Source: Hyalella azteca
Taxonomy: Eukaryota > Arthropoda > Malacostraca > Amphipoda > Hyalellidae
NCBI RefSeq assembly: GCF_000764305.2
Contig: NW_025931652.1
Coordinates: forward strand, 66,189 to 130,188
Length of the DNA: 64,000 nucleotides
Reading direction: 5' to 3'
Of this stretch, positions 32,736 to 44,473 are shown piece after piece. The notes beneath the pieces were generated by a model. It saw nothing but the letters and a program-made list of their open reading frames with translations, searched no databases and was not told the origin of the DNA. The position numbers were made by a program, and so were the translations under genes. The stretch's first letter is position 1; each line of letters begins with the position of its first letter.

Positions 32736-34265
32736 CGCGCTAGCTCCGTTAATAAACCCAGACGACGCCCGATCAATCAGAGCGCGATTATGCTAAGTCA
32801 ACATTAAAATAAGTGACCTTCATAGCTTCTCGATGTTTTATTCATTTATTTAATGTGCTATTCTTTCTAATCGTATTTTTATATCGTAATTATTATCGAG
32901 AATTTGTCCACAAACAATAAGCTGCAAGAAACTAAAATATTATAAAATGCATCTAGCCTTATTTTATTAAAAACAAGTTTTGCCCTAGTGCAAGACTTAT
33001 GCAGAAAATGATTTAGAACTATAGATGCTAAAAAAATTTGAGGAGATCCCCCCAAAAGAAGAGATAAAGACTGGTTTGGTGCGCAATCTCTGTAACCTGC
33101 TGGTTCTGTCGTGACGGATGTCGCCTTAGCAGCAGAACATGCGTGGTTAGCGTCAGCGGTGCAGCTTTGTACCTGCGAGTCATGGGACGTTTGCATTACC
33201 ACAACTGAACATATGATATGAACTTAAAATGTAAACATATGATACGAAAAATCGTTGCAGGAAAATTTTAAATTTGAGATTGAGTTAGAATTAGTAAGAA
33301 ACGAAGAAACTTTAAGGAAGAATTCCTGCCTAATTTCACACGTGAGTTATTTAGTATCTCTAAACTGATAGATACCAGATCAGTAATTTACAGGTTGAAT
33401 TATTTAATGGTGACGAAGTAAGGAGTAGTTTTCAAGTAGAAGAATTTCCAAAGTGCAGCATTCATGATTATGAAACTGAAAAACTTCTTATATGAGGAAT
33501 TGAATTGTAACTCAAGGAAAAAGGTTATGATAATTCATCATGGACTCCAGAAGTTCATTACACATTGAGTTGAACTCACGTCGCGTTGAACTCGTATCGA
33601 ATTGAATTCATATCTAGTTGAATTTTAGCACATACATATCAAGTTCATAACAAACAGAAGCTAAAATTAAGTTATTTAAGTTATTTCATTCTGATAAAAT
33701 TACATGATTAACAAAAACGAAACAAGATTAAAAAATAGAAAAAATGTATTGAACATGATTCATACGAAGATGTTAGATAAGTATATAAGCTTCTAATTGA
33801 ACCTCATAACAAAATGGGTGAAGCAACAAAACAAATAAGGTTCGCTCCGAAAGATGCTCATAGTTAGATGTAACCAGTCAATCATGCCGGAAGATTGGCC
33901 TCAGGTTCTCTGGACTCTAAAAATATAATTGGTCCAGTAGCCACGACATTTTAAAATCATTAATTTAAACCTGAATTTGAGTACGCTAAAACGTACGGCA
34001 TGAAATTTGACGGAGAGAATGTTAAAGTATGAGATACAATCGTAGACATTTAAATTAATGATTGTTGAATGAGCGATGATGTTAATGATGGAGAAGCAAC
34101 AGAGAAGGAAGCAACAGAGAAGGAAGAATATTGCCAAGAAGTTGCTACAATTAGAGCTGTGAGCCCTTCATATAGGAATCAAACCACAGGACCGAGAACC
34201 AGTACTTCCAAATCTGGTTGAAAACTTTCATTGATCATATAAAGAATAATTGTTATACCTAGGTA
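32736..34265. repeat. Segmental duplicate of 60236-61725
   Basis: Collinear with the right-hand locus: caaaccgcgcta (32736/60240), ccccaaaagaagagataaaga (33049/60558), ctgctggttctgtcgtgacgg (33097/60605) and aggttcgct-agaaagatgctc (33839/61160). It carries one copy of the 76-bp exon candidate. Its distal part has decayed coding-like sequence on the plus strand with many stops. Confidence 0.8.
33097..33172 (-). CDS. 76-bp exon candidate, copy 1
   Basis: On the minus strand, bounded by gactcgcag and gttacagag. It encodes VQSCTADANHACSAAKA followed by TSVTTEPA and ends in phase 1, matching the phase-1 start of the LDLa-like exon at 26893. The splice sites and an open frame are kept in the paralogue at 60605-60680 despite several substitutions. 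The donor here (gttaca) is weaker than the paralogue's. Confidence 0.4.
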
Positions 34266-34479
34266 CTAATGTTAATGTTATTTTTACAAGATGTCACTTA
34301 TTATTTGGCTTCCTGCAAGTTGAAAATACAAGTACTCCCACACGAACTTCGGAAACGAAATTTATTAAAATGATCATGATGTTGTACACGTCAACAATTT
34401 GTGTTGAAAAATAGAATCACAAAGCTAACTTATTACCGACAGAAAGAGTATAATCCATGCATACTTTAAAACTGCAATG

Positions 34480-35125
34480 ATCGAAATTAGATAAAAATAA
34501 ATTCTATGAACTGGCATTGGAAGGACTGGATATATATCATTCTATTCCGAATATCCAAATATCGATGAAACAAATAATAAATTTCATTAGAAATTTATGG
34601 GTGATATAAACGTTATAACTATCCCGACCGGATGCCACGAGTTGTAGTGTATTAATAAGTACATACCTTAAGATATGCTCAAGGAATTTATTGATATTAA
34701 GGCAAATACCAATACGATTAAATATGCTCTAGCTACCCATTATCCTCAATTAAAATTTTATTTGAACTGAAACAACAGCTTGCATATTCTGTTAGGTTAT
34801 GACGCTGGGATATCGGAAAATGTATAAAACATGCATGTACAAATTCAGTAAATATAATGTCTGTTAAAACTTGTTCACCGATGTATAGTAAATGGAGACA
34901 TAGTAATGATGATATATGAAATTATGTATACAATAACTTGAATACAGTTTTCCCTAACGTCCTCCCATGGCATAAAAATATACAGTATTCTAGCCAACTA
35001 ATTTATCTGTCCGTAGATCAACTTCAATTTTATATGTAATCTCCTAATTCGGTTAGCAGATCAAAATAGAATTATTTTGAAAAACCGAGGTGAAGAAATA
35101 ACAATTAGAATGCACTTATGATCAG
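34480..35125 (+). pseudogene. Fossil capsid-like gene (Polinton/adintovirus-type, tentative)
   Basis: Plus-strand fragments in shifting frames keep a recognisable order: LEGLDIYHSIPNI (34517), an IPTGC block (34621), DIKANTNTIKYAL (34694), a short LLGYDAG block (34788), NTVFPNVLP (34935), LIYLSVDQLQF (34998) and a C-terminal EEITIRMHL (35092). I associate this order with a jelly-roll-type capsid protein family in endogenous Polinton- or adintovirus-like elements of arthropods. That identification is from memory of the family, not a search. At least five stops and several frameshifts; fully inactive. Confidence 0.4.
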
Positions 35126-36000
35126 GAAATGTAGATTATATTTAGACAAATTAATTATTAAAGTAGAGAGCACACAATGAAACTGAATCGTTCATATTGA
35201 TGAATCAACTGGAGAATTGAAACTCATAATTATGGGACTCAAATTGAAACTGATTTAGATCGTAAAGTTAATGACAGCAAGATTATTAATCGAAATCGAT
35301 ATCAGTTTCCACTACCATCTTAAATTAGTCTTTATATCGAAGGAACGAAAGAGGATGGTAGTAGTTGTAATTCCAAATATGATATATAAATATATATATT
35401 AACAGAATGGTGTAGTCATTCGACCGAGAAACTCTTAAAATAAGCAGCAATTTAGGGTTATAGTTATACTGTTTTCTTAACAGGTGTAAAATGTTGACAA
35501 CGTATCAGCAAAGCCGCAGAGAAAATATTATGTTCTTCTGGAGTCTTGATAGATGCTAAGAAAAACAGAAAATCGAATGACTGAATCAATGAAAGTAGCG
35601 ATTATTTAGAAGCCTCTGATGGTCAATTCAATGCCAATTCCCCCCGAACATTTTTTTCTGACAAATTAATTTATGGAGTCAACTGCGACTCAACCTTGAG
35701 GAGAAAGGACGATGCTAATGCCACGTCCGAAGCTAGTGATAAAGATCCAAATAATCAAGAAAAAGTTCTCGATATCGAGATTACTTTCAAATGACTAATT
35801 TAGAGAATGTCAATTTATAAACTTTCCGATGAATATAAGATTAAATTGCGTCGCCATAAACTTGATAAAATTCAATTGTCAATTGCATATTTCAATCGAA
35901 ATTTAGAATAAACAATGGTTATACTTGGAATAGATGAAACGTTGGACTTTGATACCAAATTCTCGAACTCAAATACCACGTTATATCAATTTAATTCTCC
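35126..36000 (+). pseudogene. Fossil coding sequence following the capsid-like gene
   Basis: Further decayed plus-strand coding-like pieces: SLYIEGTKEDGSS (35337), LRRKDDANATSEA (35698) and YKLSDEYKIKL (35816). The order would suit a major-capsid-type gene of the same element, but the similarity is weak. Stops are frequent. Confidence 0.25.
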
Positions 36001-36683
36001 AAACTGCTAGAGATAATTCACATATTTCAATACACTGACTTTGCACTATTATTGAAAAAATTAATTTCTTCGACAGAATGAAAGGTATCCTGCGCAAAAC
36101 TCAAGTTAAAACTGACGATGAAGCTGGTTTCTGAAACGTTTGCTCATTAGAAAAACGCTGAATTTTCGGGCTATTTCATTGCCTTTAAAATTCTTGAAAA
36201 CTAGTCAAAGTGATTACAGCAATTGCGATATGCCCTCAGCAGAGCTTCAAGAAATGTATTATGAAACTTATAATATTAGTCATACCTCTTTGTTGATAAA
36301 TAAGAACGAGCGCATCTGCTCTGACAAATATATAAAAAATTCGAATCAATCATGCGGTGGAAGTAACTCTATTAATGCATACTCTGGTTAATTCATGCTT
36401 ATTTGCTCGGTAACGGTGCTGGATTAAAACTGCAACAAAGTCCGGTCAACTGGGCAGACAGATTGTGGCCTGTAGGTGCAATGCAGGTGTGCGTTATTCC
36501 TATACTACACATACATGTAAATTTATATGAATATCCTGGGGGACCATGAGTATCTTTCTGTCTAATCAGTAATTACAAGACAATCAGCACAAAAAAAGAC
36601 AGCCACAAAGTCTCATTTCCTTGAACGATTGAAATATGATGGCGAAAATTGCCCTTATTGGTATTTGGTAATTTCGGGTCCAT
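36001..36683. other. Unassigned sequence
   Basis: A plus-strand open frame of 83 codons at 36140-36391 is unrecognised and may be further decay of the element upstream. No further exon of the minus-strand host gene could be placed here with confidence. Confidence 0.35.
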
Positions 36684-37000
36684 TTAAATATTTTTCAGAT
36701 TTATTATTGACCCTCTCATTTCCCCGCACAGCATCACAGTGATGCTCTGTCGCCTTTTTCCTAGTACGCAGTTCCCTACACTGAGCCTGACCTCAATGTT
36801 GTACGTGCGTTCAGGTTGTAGTTCCTTGATGGTGTGGCAGAAGTGGGCTGCGCTGTCGCTGCACTCCGACGCTTCGACGTAGTGAGTGACCGTGACGCGG
36901 TAGCCTCTGATGGCGGCCATGGGAGGACAAGATTTCCTCCACCGCAGGCTGATGGAAGTGGACGTCGTGGAAGAGGTCAACTCCTCCACAGGCTCAGGAG
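36684..37000 (-). CDS. FN3 exon (second FN3 domain)
   Basis: The acceptor (ggttatcatcag) ends at 37001. Joined in phase 1 to the exon ending at 37238, it reads APEPVEELTSS, SISLRWRKSCPP, GYRVTVTHYV and LQPERTYNIEVRLSVG. These are the Trp, Tyr and final-strand landmarks of a fibronectin type III domain, with four extra cysteines. The 3' boundary is unresolved: candidate donors are gtgatg near 36743 and gtcaat near 36717. FN3 domains serve as extracellular spacers or ligand-binding modules. Confidence 0.75.
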
Positions 37001-37237
37001 CTGATGATAACCACGGAATGCTTGATTTAGGAAGGGTGCCATGAAGTTTTATGCTCACTCTTGCTATATGCTTTGCTTAAAAAATAACTCTTAGAGATAA
37101 GAAATTAATATGTTTAAAAGAATTGTATGCAGTAAATGATTACGGCGTCAACTTCGTTTATGACAGAGAGGGAGCAATTTAGAGGTAAGGGCAATGAGGT
37201 CTCAATTATAGCAGTAGAGAGAGGCAGTCCCGCTCAC

Positions 37238-37424
37238 CTTCACCCGGCCGGGTCTCGAACACTTCGCACTTCTCACTTTGTCCTCCGTCGTTGTATGCGT
37301 ACACGCACACCTCGTACTCAGTGTACGCCTTCAGCTGCGTCAGCTCCAGCTTAGCCGTGCTCAGATTGTGGAAATATTGAACAGCGTCGGGTTTCTTTGG
37401 GGTGCAATCTTCTCTTGATTTCAT
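37238..37424 (-). CDS. FN3 exon (first FN3 domain, second half)
   Basis: 187 bp between tttcacgcag and a gtgagc donor. It enters in phase 0 and exits in phase 1. It encodes AKLELTQLKAYTEYEVCVYA, then YNDGGQSEKCEVFETRPGE, the typical L-x-P/A-x-T-x-Y and N-x-G region of FN3. The phase-0 intron splitting this domain joins it to 37747-37841. Confidence 0.8.
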
Positions 37425-37746
37425 CTGCGTGAAATGTTCATAAATTAAGAATATTGAAACATGTAACAGTTAAGAAAATCCTTGAAATAGCATGTAGTTT
37501 TTCAAATTATGAAAATCTGAGGATGAACGATTTATATTAGCAAACATTCATAGAGTATGATTTTGATCGTAAGTTGAACGATCTGCTGCGTAATATGTAA
37601 CGTTCCAGAGGGTTGCTGAATATAGTAAATTTTTACTATACAAGTATTCTGATTTTGTTTAATTATTACTTGCATATTTTTCTATCCTAAACAACGACCA
37701 CAAGTCTCATAACTGAATTATTCCAATTTTATTATTTAATACTTAC

Positions 37747-37841
37747 CGCCAGAGTTACGTTGAAAAATTGCTGCGTACGCCACGTCCAAGAAACGCTGGC
37801 GGAGGTCACGGCCGGCGTGACAGTCAAGCGGGGGACGTCGG
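37747..37841 (-). CDS. FN3 exon (first FN3 domain, first half)
   Basis: The donor gtaagt at 37741-37746 is strong. The coding sequence is DVPRLTVTPAVTSASVSWTW, then RTQQFFNVTLA, the A-to-C strand part of FN3 with its Trp, leaving in phase 0. The acceptor used here (gccggcag) is weak, and the open frame continues upstream to about 37900, so the 5' end is uncertain. The LDLa exon at 39178 ends with the T of a split Cys codon and needs a following exon starting GC or GT. This exon does not provide it, so an exon may be missing from view. Confidence 0.6.
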
Positions 37842-39177
37842 CTGCCGGCGGTAAAATTGCAGTTAATGTGGCGTTGGCAGTGGAGAAACGCGGGAATATC
37901 CACCGTACTGACGTTCTTAGGCCAGAGCAATTTCAGGAGCCGCCATCTTCGATGAACACACTATCGTTATGGACTGAGTCTAGTATTTTGAATAATCTTA
38001 TATTAAGAAAAATCTATCTATCTCTGTGGAACTACATTAAATATCATGATAAAATAAAGTAGGTTCTGAACAAAATTAATAGTTAACTTCTCTTGCTCCG
38101 TAATGGAAAACTAGAATATTTGATATACATGTGAGCGTATGTAGTCTCTGCTGGCCTGTAATGTATTGTTCAGGGCTACAGTTCTCAAGAGCGAGGCTGT
38201 GAGGGCACGAAGCATTCTAAACCCACTTATATTGAAAATTATTTCCTTATTTATCCGTATTTGTTCATGTTTACAATATTTTTTGCTTCTGTTACAGTTT
38301 CCAATTTTCAAATTATTCATTTAATTTACGAGTGATTGATATAATTGATTACGTCGTAACTTGTGACGCAATTAATAAGTACCCCCGTTAACTAGTAACG
38401 AAATAAGTGACTTAATGACCAGGAAGGTCAGGTTTTGGAAGGTTTGCAACAGCATGCTCAGATTATATCATCAGGATGATTGCTTCCTGATGATATTTCC
38501 AACTGCACCTAATGAAAGGCCAAGCCTTTTGGATATTATTCGATGCCCCTTCCCTTTCTATTAACAATCGATGATCTTTTGACGTAAATCTGTCGCCAGC
38601 TATCGAGTTTTAGCCATTTTAAATTAAATTTTAAGGATATAGCTGAATAATATCTTCACCTGAACACAAAATCTTGTAAACAATAGCAAACTGCTCTGAA
38701 TGGCCCATTAGATAAGGATATGAGATTAATGGAAAATGGAACGTCTAAAGTGAAAAGCGAATTTTGAGTACCTTAGAAAAGTTATTATTGTTCATTTTTA
38801 AACATGTACCTAATGCTTTTGCGTGGGTTAAAATTTCAATTTTATTGAATAAAATATAAACAATGCTTACTTATCAATATCCTTTCTATATAATGTTTCT
38901 AGTACCATTAGCAATATACTGACTAAATATAAAGAGAAATCCTGCACTTTAACTTGATATATAAAGAAAACTGTAATGTATCCAATATTTATGAGTGTCA
39001 CTTTATATGTTTATGCGACTTCGTCAGCTAAATAATTTAATTTTTGATTAAAACTAATTTATTTAAACCTCGGAACGCAAGATCGTTAAATTTAATTATA
39101 TTAATTTAGAACCTACGCCGACTCATGATGTGATGACACACACACTTACTGACTCATTACAACAGCCGTGTACTCAC

Positions 39178-39282
39178 AATGCTTCTCATCACTCCAGTCC
39201 CCGCAGTTGTTCGTGCCGTCGCATTCCCAACGCTTGTGGATGCATCTGCCGTTGCCGCATTCGAAGTGGTCACCTGTGCAGC
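39178..39282 (-). CDS. LDLa exon B4
   Basis: 105 bp, phase 1-1, between gcag and a gtgagt donor. One LDL-receptor class A domain: [35 protein letters not shown], with the SDE calcium-binding signature and all six cysteines, the last split by the intron. LDLa domains bind ligands through a Ca-dependent acidic loop. It is the last recognised LDLa exon before the FN3 region. Confidence 0.9.
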
Positions 39283-39732
39283 CTGCGATGAATCAAATAA
39301 GCCGTCAATCTAGGTCCGACTAAGTAATATAAATAACTAACTTTGCTCAAGGTGATCAGGTTTCCTGAACGCGAGACGAGGTAGAATGTATAGGGGATAA
39401 GAATTTGATGTATGCGTTGTTTACAACATCGCATCAGAGGTGGTGGAAAAGTCTCAATATGCAATGGGTTCAGCGGTCCAAAACTTCCCGTGGAAAGGAA
39501 ATCCAGCCCAAGAAGGGGGTAAAGTCGAAAACTCGACACTAGTCATAGCATGCTTGCGAAACATTGAAAATAATTCGACGGTGAAACGTTATAATTGAAT
39601 GCAGTCGAGGAATAATTAATTTATATTCAAGAAAAAGAAATGAATGTTAGGAGCAGAAAAAGATCCTCATATTAACTCGAAATAAAAGACAGTAGAATTG
39701 CACGGAAGCGTTTGCGTCATCAGGCAACTCAC

Positions 39733-39852
39733 AGTCGCGCTCGTCGCTGTCGTCGCCGTCCCAACAGTCGTCGCGTCCATCGCACCGCAGCGTCTCGTTT
39801 ATGCAGCGGCCGGTGTTGGCGCACTTGAACTGACCAGAGCGACGGCACGTGC
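39733..39852 (-). CDS. LDLa exon A3
   Basis: 120 bp, phase 1-1. Domain of type [40 protein letters not shown]. Its intron flanks match those of A1 and A2, showing duplication of exon plus intron. Confidence 0.9.
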
Positions 39853-40069
39853 CTGCAATTACAAGTACTTAGGTATAGAATTTTCAGACCCTAAATAAAA
39901 AATCCCAATGTATGTTTTCATTTTTTTTTGTCGTCACAGAATAATTGTTCGGCTCCAATAATTTGTTTTGAATGATGTTATTGTTGTAATTAATTTTCTC
40001 AATAAAATTTATTTATCTTAATTTTATTGGTTAGGTTAAGTTAGGTTAGACAATTAGCCGTGTACTCAC

Positions 40070-40174
40070 AATGCTTCTCATCACTCCAGTCCCCGCAGTT
40101 GTTCCTGCCGTCGCATTCATTACGCTTGTGGATGCATCTGCCGTCGCCGCACGTGAAGTGTTCGCCGGTGCAGC
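40070..40174 (-). CDS. LDLa exon B3
   Basis: 105 bp, phase 1-1. [35 protein letters not shown]. It differs from B4 by a few codons. No type A exon lies between it and B2; the corresponding intron position (40570-40860) holds unrelated sequence. Confidence 0.9.
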
Positions 40175-41013
40175 CTGCGATGAATCAAAGAAGCCGTGAA
40201 TGGCGAGTTGCGGTGATATTATAATCCCAATGGATACATATTTTCTGAGTTATTCTATGATTACAGCAAAATATTGTCAAGATAATTAAATTTGTAAAAT
40301 TCGTGACATATTTTGAGAGAAAGGAAGTCATATAACGTACTCAGTGACAAAGGAAGTCATATAACGTACTCACTGAAAGGAAGTCATATAACGTACCCTC
40401 CCCCTCCAACCCACTCCTCCATCTTCACATTAATATCAATGCACGATGATCGGGTTTTCTGAACGCGAGGCGAGGGAGAAAGCGATGAATGTGGAGAAAT
40501 AAGAATGTGATGAATGAGATGTTTATAACACCTGCTTCAGAGGTGGAGGTATCAAAGGTTCTCACCGGTGCAGATTGGCGCTTGCGTATATTATGAATTT
40601 TAAACATCATAAACTTAGTTAACTTATTCAGAATAATTTGATCAAATTTGTTTCTAAGATCTGGGCGAAGAAAGAAGCTGAAGATCAATTGATCAAGAAG
40701 CCAGATCCTAACTCCACACTGGCGCAGATTATGATTATTTTTAATAGTAAACACTAACTAATGATACAAGCGATAATTAAACTTAATAAATGAAACTTTA
40801 GCTCACACTTACTCACCATAGGGACATGGTATACAGAGAAACACGCGATGTGAGTCGAAACAATAATGTGAGTTTTTAAAAAGGATTCTAGCCGTGACTC
40901 GTGATAAAAGACTCATTGACTCACTTGGCCATCATATTAATTTAATACCTACGCCGACTCATGATGTGATGATACACACACTTACTGACTCATTACATCA
41001 GCCGTGTACTCAC

Positions 41014-41118
41014 AATGCTTCTCATCACTCCAGTCCCCGCAGTTGTCCCAGCCGCTGCATTCCCAACGCTTGTGGATGCATCTGCCGTCGCCGCATACGA
41101 AGTGGTCGCCGGTGCAGC
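41014..41118 (-). CDS. LDLa exon B2
   Basis: 105 bp, phase 1-1. [35 protein letters not shown]. The usual D after the fourth cysteine is S, which may weaken calcium binding. Confidence 0.9.
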
Positions 41119-41793
41119 CTGCGATAAATCAAAGCCGTGAATGGCAAGTTGCGGTGATGTTATAATCCCAGTGAGCTATTAATTTAATACCTACGCCGAC
41201 TTATGATGTGATGACACACACCCTTATTGAATCATTACGTCAGCTAAGGAATAATTGAATAATTTTAATAGTAAAATAATTGAATAATATTAAAATTAAA
41301 TAATATTAACAATAAAATAATTTTAATAGACTTATTTCCACATAAATATTTTACGCAGGGTGATTATGTTTGCTGAACGCAAAGCGAGGAAGAATATGTA
41401 GTGGTAAGAATGTGATGAATGTGTTATTTATAACATCACAGAGGGGGTCTCAAAAAGTCTCAATATTCAATGGGTTCAGCAGGCCCAAAACTTCCTGTAG
41501 AAAGAAAATCCAGGCCCCAGAAGAGGTTAAACTCGACAGCTCGACTTTAGTCATGGCATGCCTGCTAATGGACGTTAACAAGCATGCTAACGTCCATAAT
41601 TATTATTATAACGTCCATGCTAATTAGTAAAGGACGTTGATAGCGAAACGTTATAATTGAATGCAGTCGGGGAATAATTCATTTATATTAAAGAAAATAA
41701 TTGAATGTTAAGAGCAGAAACAGATCCTCATATTAACTTGAAATAAAAGACATTAGAATTGCGCGGAAGCGTTTAACTCGTCAGGCAACTCAC

Positions 41794-41910
41794 AGTCGAG
41801 CTCGTCGCTGTCGTCGCCGTCCCAACAGTCGTCGCCTCCGTTGCACCGCCACGTCTCGGGTATGCAGCGGCCGGTGTTGGAGCACTTGAACTGACCAGGG
41901 CGGCACACGC
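41794..41910 (-). CDS. LDLa exon A2
   Basis: 117 bp, phase 1-1. [38 protein letters not shown]. Acceptor ttgcag, donor gtgagt. Confidence 0.9.
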
Positions 41911-42189
41911 CTGCAATCGCAAGTAATGCGTCTAGTGACGCTATAAGTGAACTCCATGACTTAAAAAGTGACACAATATGTGTCACTTGTTAACTTTAAT
42001 CTATTATTCATATATTTATGCGACTCTGTCGGTACTAATTAATATAAATGTTTCTTAAAGGCTTTTTTTAAGCCCCGACACGCAAGATTATTAAACACAC
42101 TTAGCCGTCATATTAATTTAATATCTATGCCGACTCATGATGTAATGATACACACACTTACTGACTCATTACATCAACCGTGTACTCAC

Positions 42190-42294
42190 AATGCTTCTCA
42201 TCACTCCAGTCCCCGCACTTGTTCTCGCCGTCGCATTCCCAACGCTTGTGGATGCATCTGCCGTCGCCACACACGAAAGGGTCGCCGGTGCAGC
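42190..42294 (-). CDS. LDLa exon B1
   Basis: 105 bp, phase 1-1. [35 protein letters not shown]. Confidence 0.9.
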
Positions 42295-42748
42295 CTGCGA
42301 TAAATCAAAGAAGTCTTTAATGTCGGGCTAACTAATTAACATAAATAACTCATTTTATACAGGCTGATCAGGTTTCCTGAACGCAAGGCGAGGAAGAATG
42401 TATAGGAGGTAACAATGTGATGTATGTGTTGTTTATAACATCGCATTAGAAGTGAGGAAATTTTCAATAGGCAATGTGTTCAGCGGGCCCAAAACTTCCT
42501 GTGGAAAGAAAATCCAGGCCCCAGAAGAGGTTAAACTCGACAACTCGACTTTAGTCATAGCATGCTTGCGAAGCATTGGAAATAATTCGTTAGTGAAACG
42601 TTATTATTGAATGCAATTGAAGAATAATTCATTTATATTCAAGAAAATAATTGAATGTTGGTGATCCAGAAAGTACAGATCCTCATATTAACTCGAAATA
42701 AAAGACAGTAGAATTGCGCGGAAGCGTTGGACTCGTCAGGCAACTCAC

Positions 42749-42868
42749 AGTCGCGCTCGTCGCTGCCGTCGCCACAGTCAAAGGATGAGTCGTTGCGTCC
42801 GTCGCACCGCCGCGTCTCGCGTATGCAGCGGCCGTTGGCGCACTTGAACTGACCAGCGCGGCACACGC
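42749..42868 (-). CDS. LDLa exon A1
   Basis: 120 bp, phase 1-1. [39 protein letters not shown]. Relative to A2 and A3 it lacks the T of ANTG and has a four-residue insertion (DSSF) before the fifth cysteine. It is the first LDLa domain after the signal-peptide exon. Confidence 0.9.
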
Positions 42869-43351
42869 CTGCAATCACAAGTAATGCGGTAAAGAATTTT
42901 CAGATCCTAATTAAAAAAATTCTAATATGCGTATTCATTCTTTTATCGCCGTAAAGTAATTGTTCTACTTAATTAATTTGTGTTAACTGATGTTATTGAT
43001 TTATTTACTTTCTCAATAAAATTGATTTATCTCGAAGGAAGGATATATCGGTTATTAGCGTCTTTATCGGTTATTAACGTTTGGGTTATTAGGCGGGCTG
43101 CATATGAGCTCATTCCTGAATGAGTGTTTAGTTTTAATAAGATTTTATTGAATGAGGTGAGTGGGGGAAGAGATTGCCATTGCAGGGGGAATGTATAGTG
43201 CTGTTACGTATGGATTGCGGAAAATAATAATGTTGTTACGAGGGGATAAATAGTTATGCCGAGAATGCAAAGGTTAGGTCAATGTAGTGCCGGTTAATTG
43301 AATTCAATTCATGTTAACCATAAGGAACCGAACCTGGAGACTCAGACTCAC

Positions 43352-43436
43352 CTGTGCCTGTGGAAGTTTGTTCACCTGCAGCTGTGGTTGTCGCGGCTAC
43401 CAGGAGCAGCAGCAGTCTGCAGCAGCTACTCATTCC
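43352..43436 (-). CDS. Signal-peptide exon of the LDLa/FN3 gene
   Basis: 85 bp, bounded by ttgctttacag (acceptor) and gtgagt (donor). The ATG at 43431-43433 opens MSSCCRLLLLLVAATTTAAG, a short basic start, a leucine-rich core and small residues: a classic secretory signal. The exon leaves in phase 1 (G), giving Gly when joined to A1. The acceptor three bases before the ATG implies an upstream non-coding exon, not located. The encoded protein would be secreted or membrane-bound with LDLa and FN3 modules. It resembles no single named receptor strongly enough to name it. Confidence 0.8.
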
Positions 43437-44469
43437 CTGTAAAGCAACAAGAGCTGTGAGTGACGTCGCCTTGTAGGCACTGGTGCTAACATTCTCGCTA
43501 TCACAACTGGGAGAATAAAATTAACCTTCAACAATGATTAACCTGATGCCAGTTGACTTCATGGCTGCAGGACATCGTCGGGGCCGCCCATTGAACGCTA
43601 GCATTGTTGTGCTAGTAAGAAAATATCAGTGAAGAATGTCCCCTGTTATCGAACTGAATATTCATAATGTCGGTAACTAGTAACACAATGAGTGACCTTC
43701 ATAAGTGACCAATAACGTAAATATGAGTGACCTATGCGGAAGTCAATGAGTGACCTAATAAGTGACTTACGTAACGTAAATAGTAAATAGTAAATAGTAA
43801 TATCACAACGACGGTAAATTTCAAACGCTCCTACTTCAGCTCTAGCCAGACAGCCAAACTCTAACCGTGCAGGGAAGTAAACTTGGTATTCTTGACACTT
43901 TGTAACGAAGGCACTGGTGGATGTTTGAGATGCAACTTAAGCCAAAGTAAGGAATTTATGAATGAACAAAATGAATCCAGCGAATAGCAGGCACTGAATT
44001 TATGGTGTGAGTTGAGTCGAGTCGAGTCGAGTCGAGTCGAGTCGAGTCGAGGCGAGTCGAGACGAAGGCGTTGTAGCGAACTAATATGATTCTGCAAACA
44101 AAAATAATAAACTTAACAAGATGAGGTAATAATACTTAACCCTAATTATTCCTGACAGAATAATTATATTTCGTAAATATCACAACTCGAATTTAAATGT
44201 CACTAAATAACTGACTATTCACAGAACGTTCACCAAAAGTATGATGCAAAGTTCTTCACGACCGACAGAATGAGAGTTGCGAGTATCGAATCGGATCATC
44301 AGGTGAACAGGCTCCATCTCTAAATGAATATGCATGTAAAATCGAAAGGCAAAAACATTAATGAAAAAGAATGAGTACAAATCTATCAAAGTGACAAGTA
44401 AAATTGCGGAACAAAAAATTAGTGATGCATGAGGGGCAGTTATATTGCAACCAATTATGCAGCTCGTTT
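43437..44469. other. Presumed 5' intron/upstream region of the LDLa/FN3 gene
   Basis: No coding sequence. It contains scattered aagtgacct/gagtgacct motifs (43670-43790) and a (gtcga)n microsatellite at 44010-44060. A first exon and promoter are expected here or beyond the LTR element but cannot be pinned down. Confidence 0.4.
44010..44062. repeat. (gtcga)n microsatellite
   Basis: About ten 5-bp units, slightly interrupted near the right end. Confidence 0.95.
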
Positions 44470-44473
44470 ATAC

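Noticed and set aside
36140..36391. 83-codon plus-strand frame as a host gene
   Set aside because: No domain, no splice signals, next to decayed element sequence.
38466..38493. Palindrome tcatcagga...tcctgatga as a regulatory site
   Set aside because: A single 9-bp inverted repeat in AT-rich intron DNA; expected by chance at this scale.
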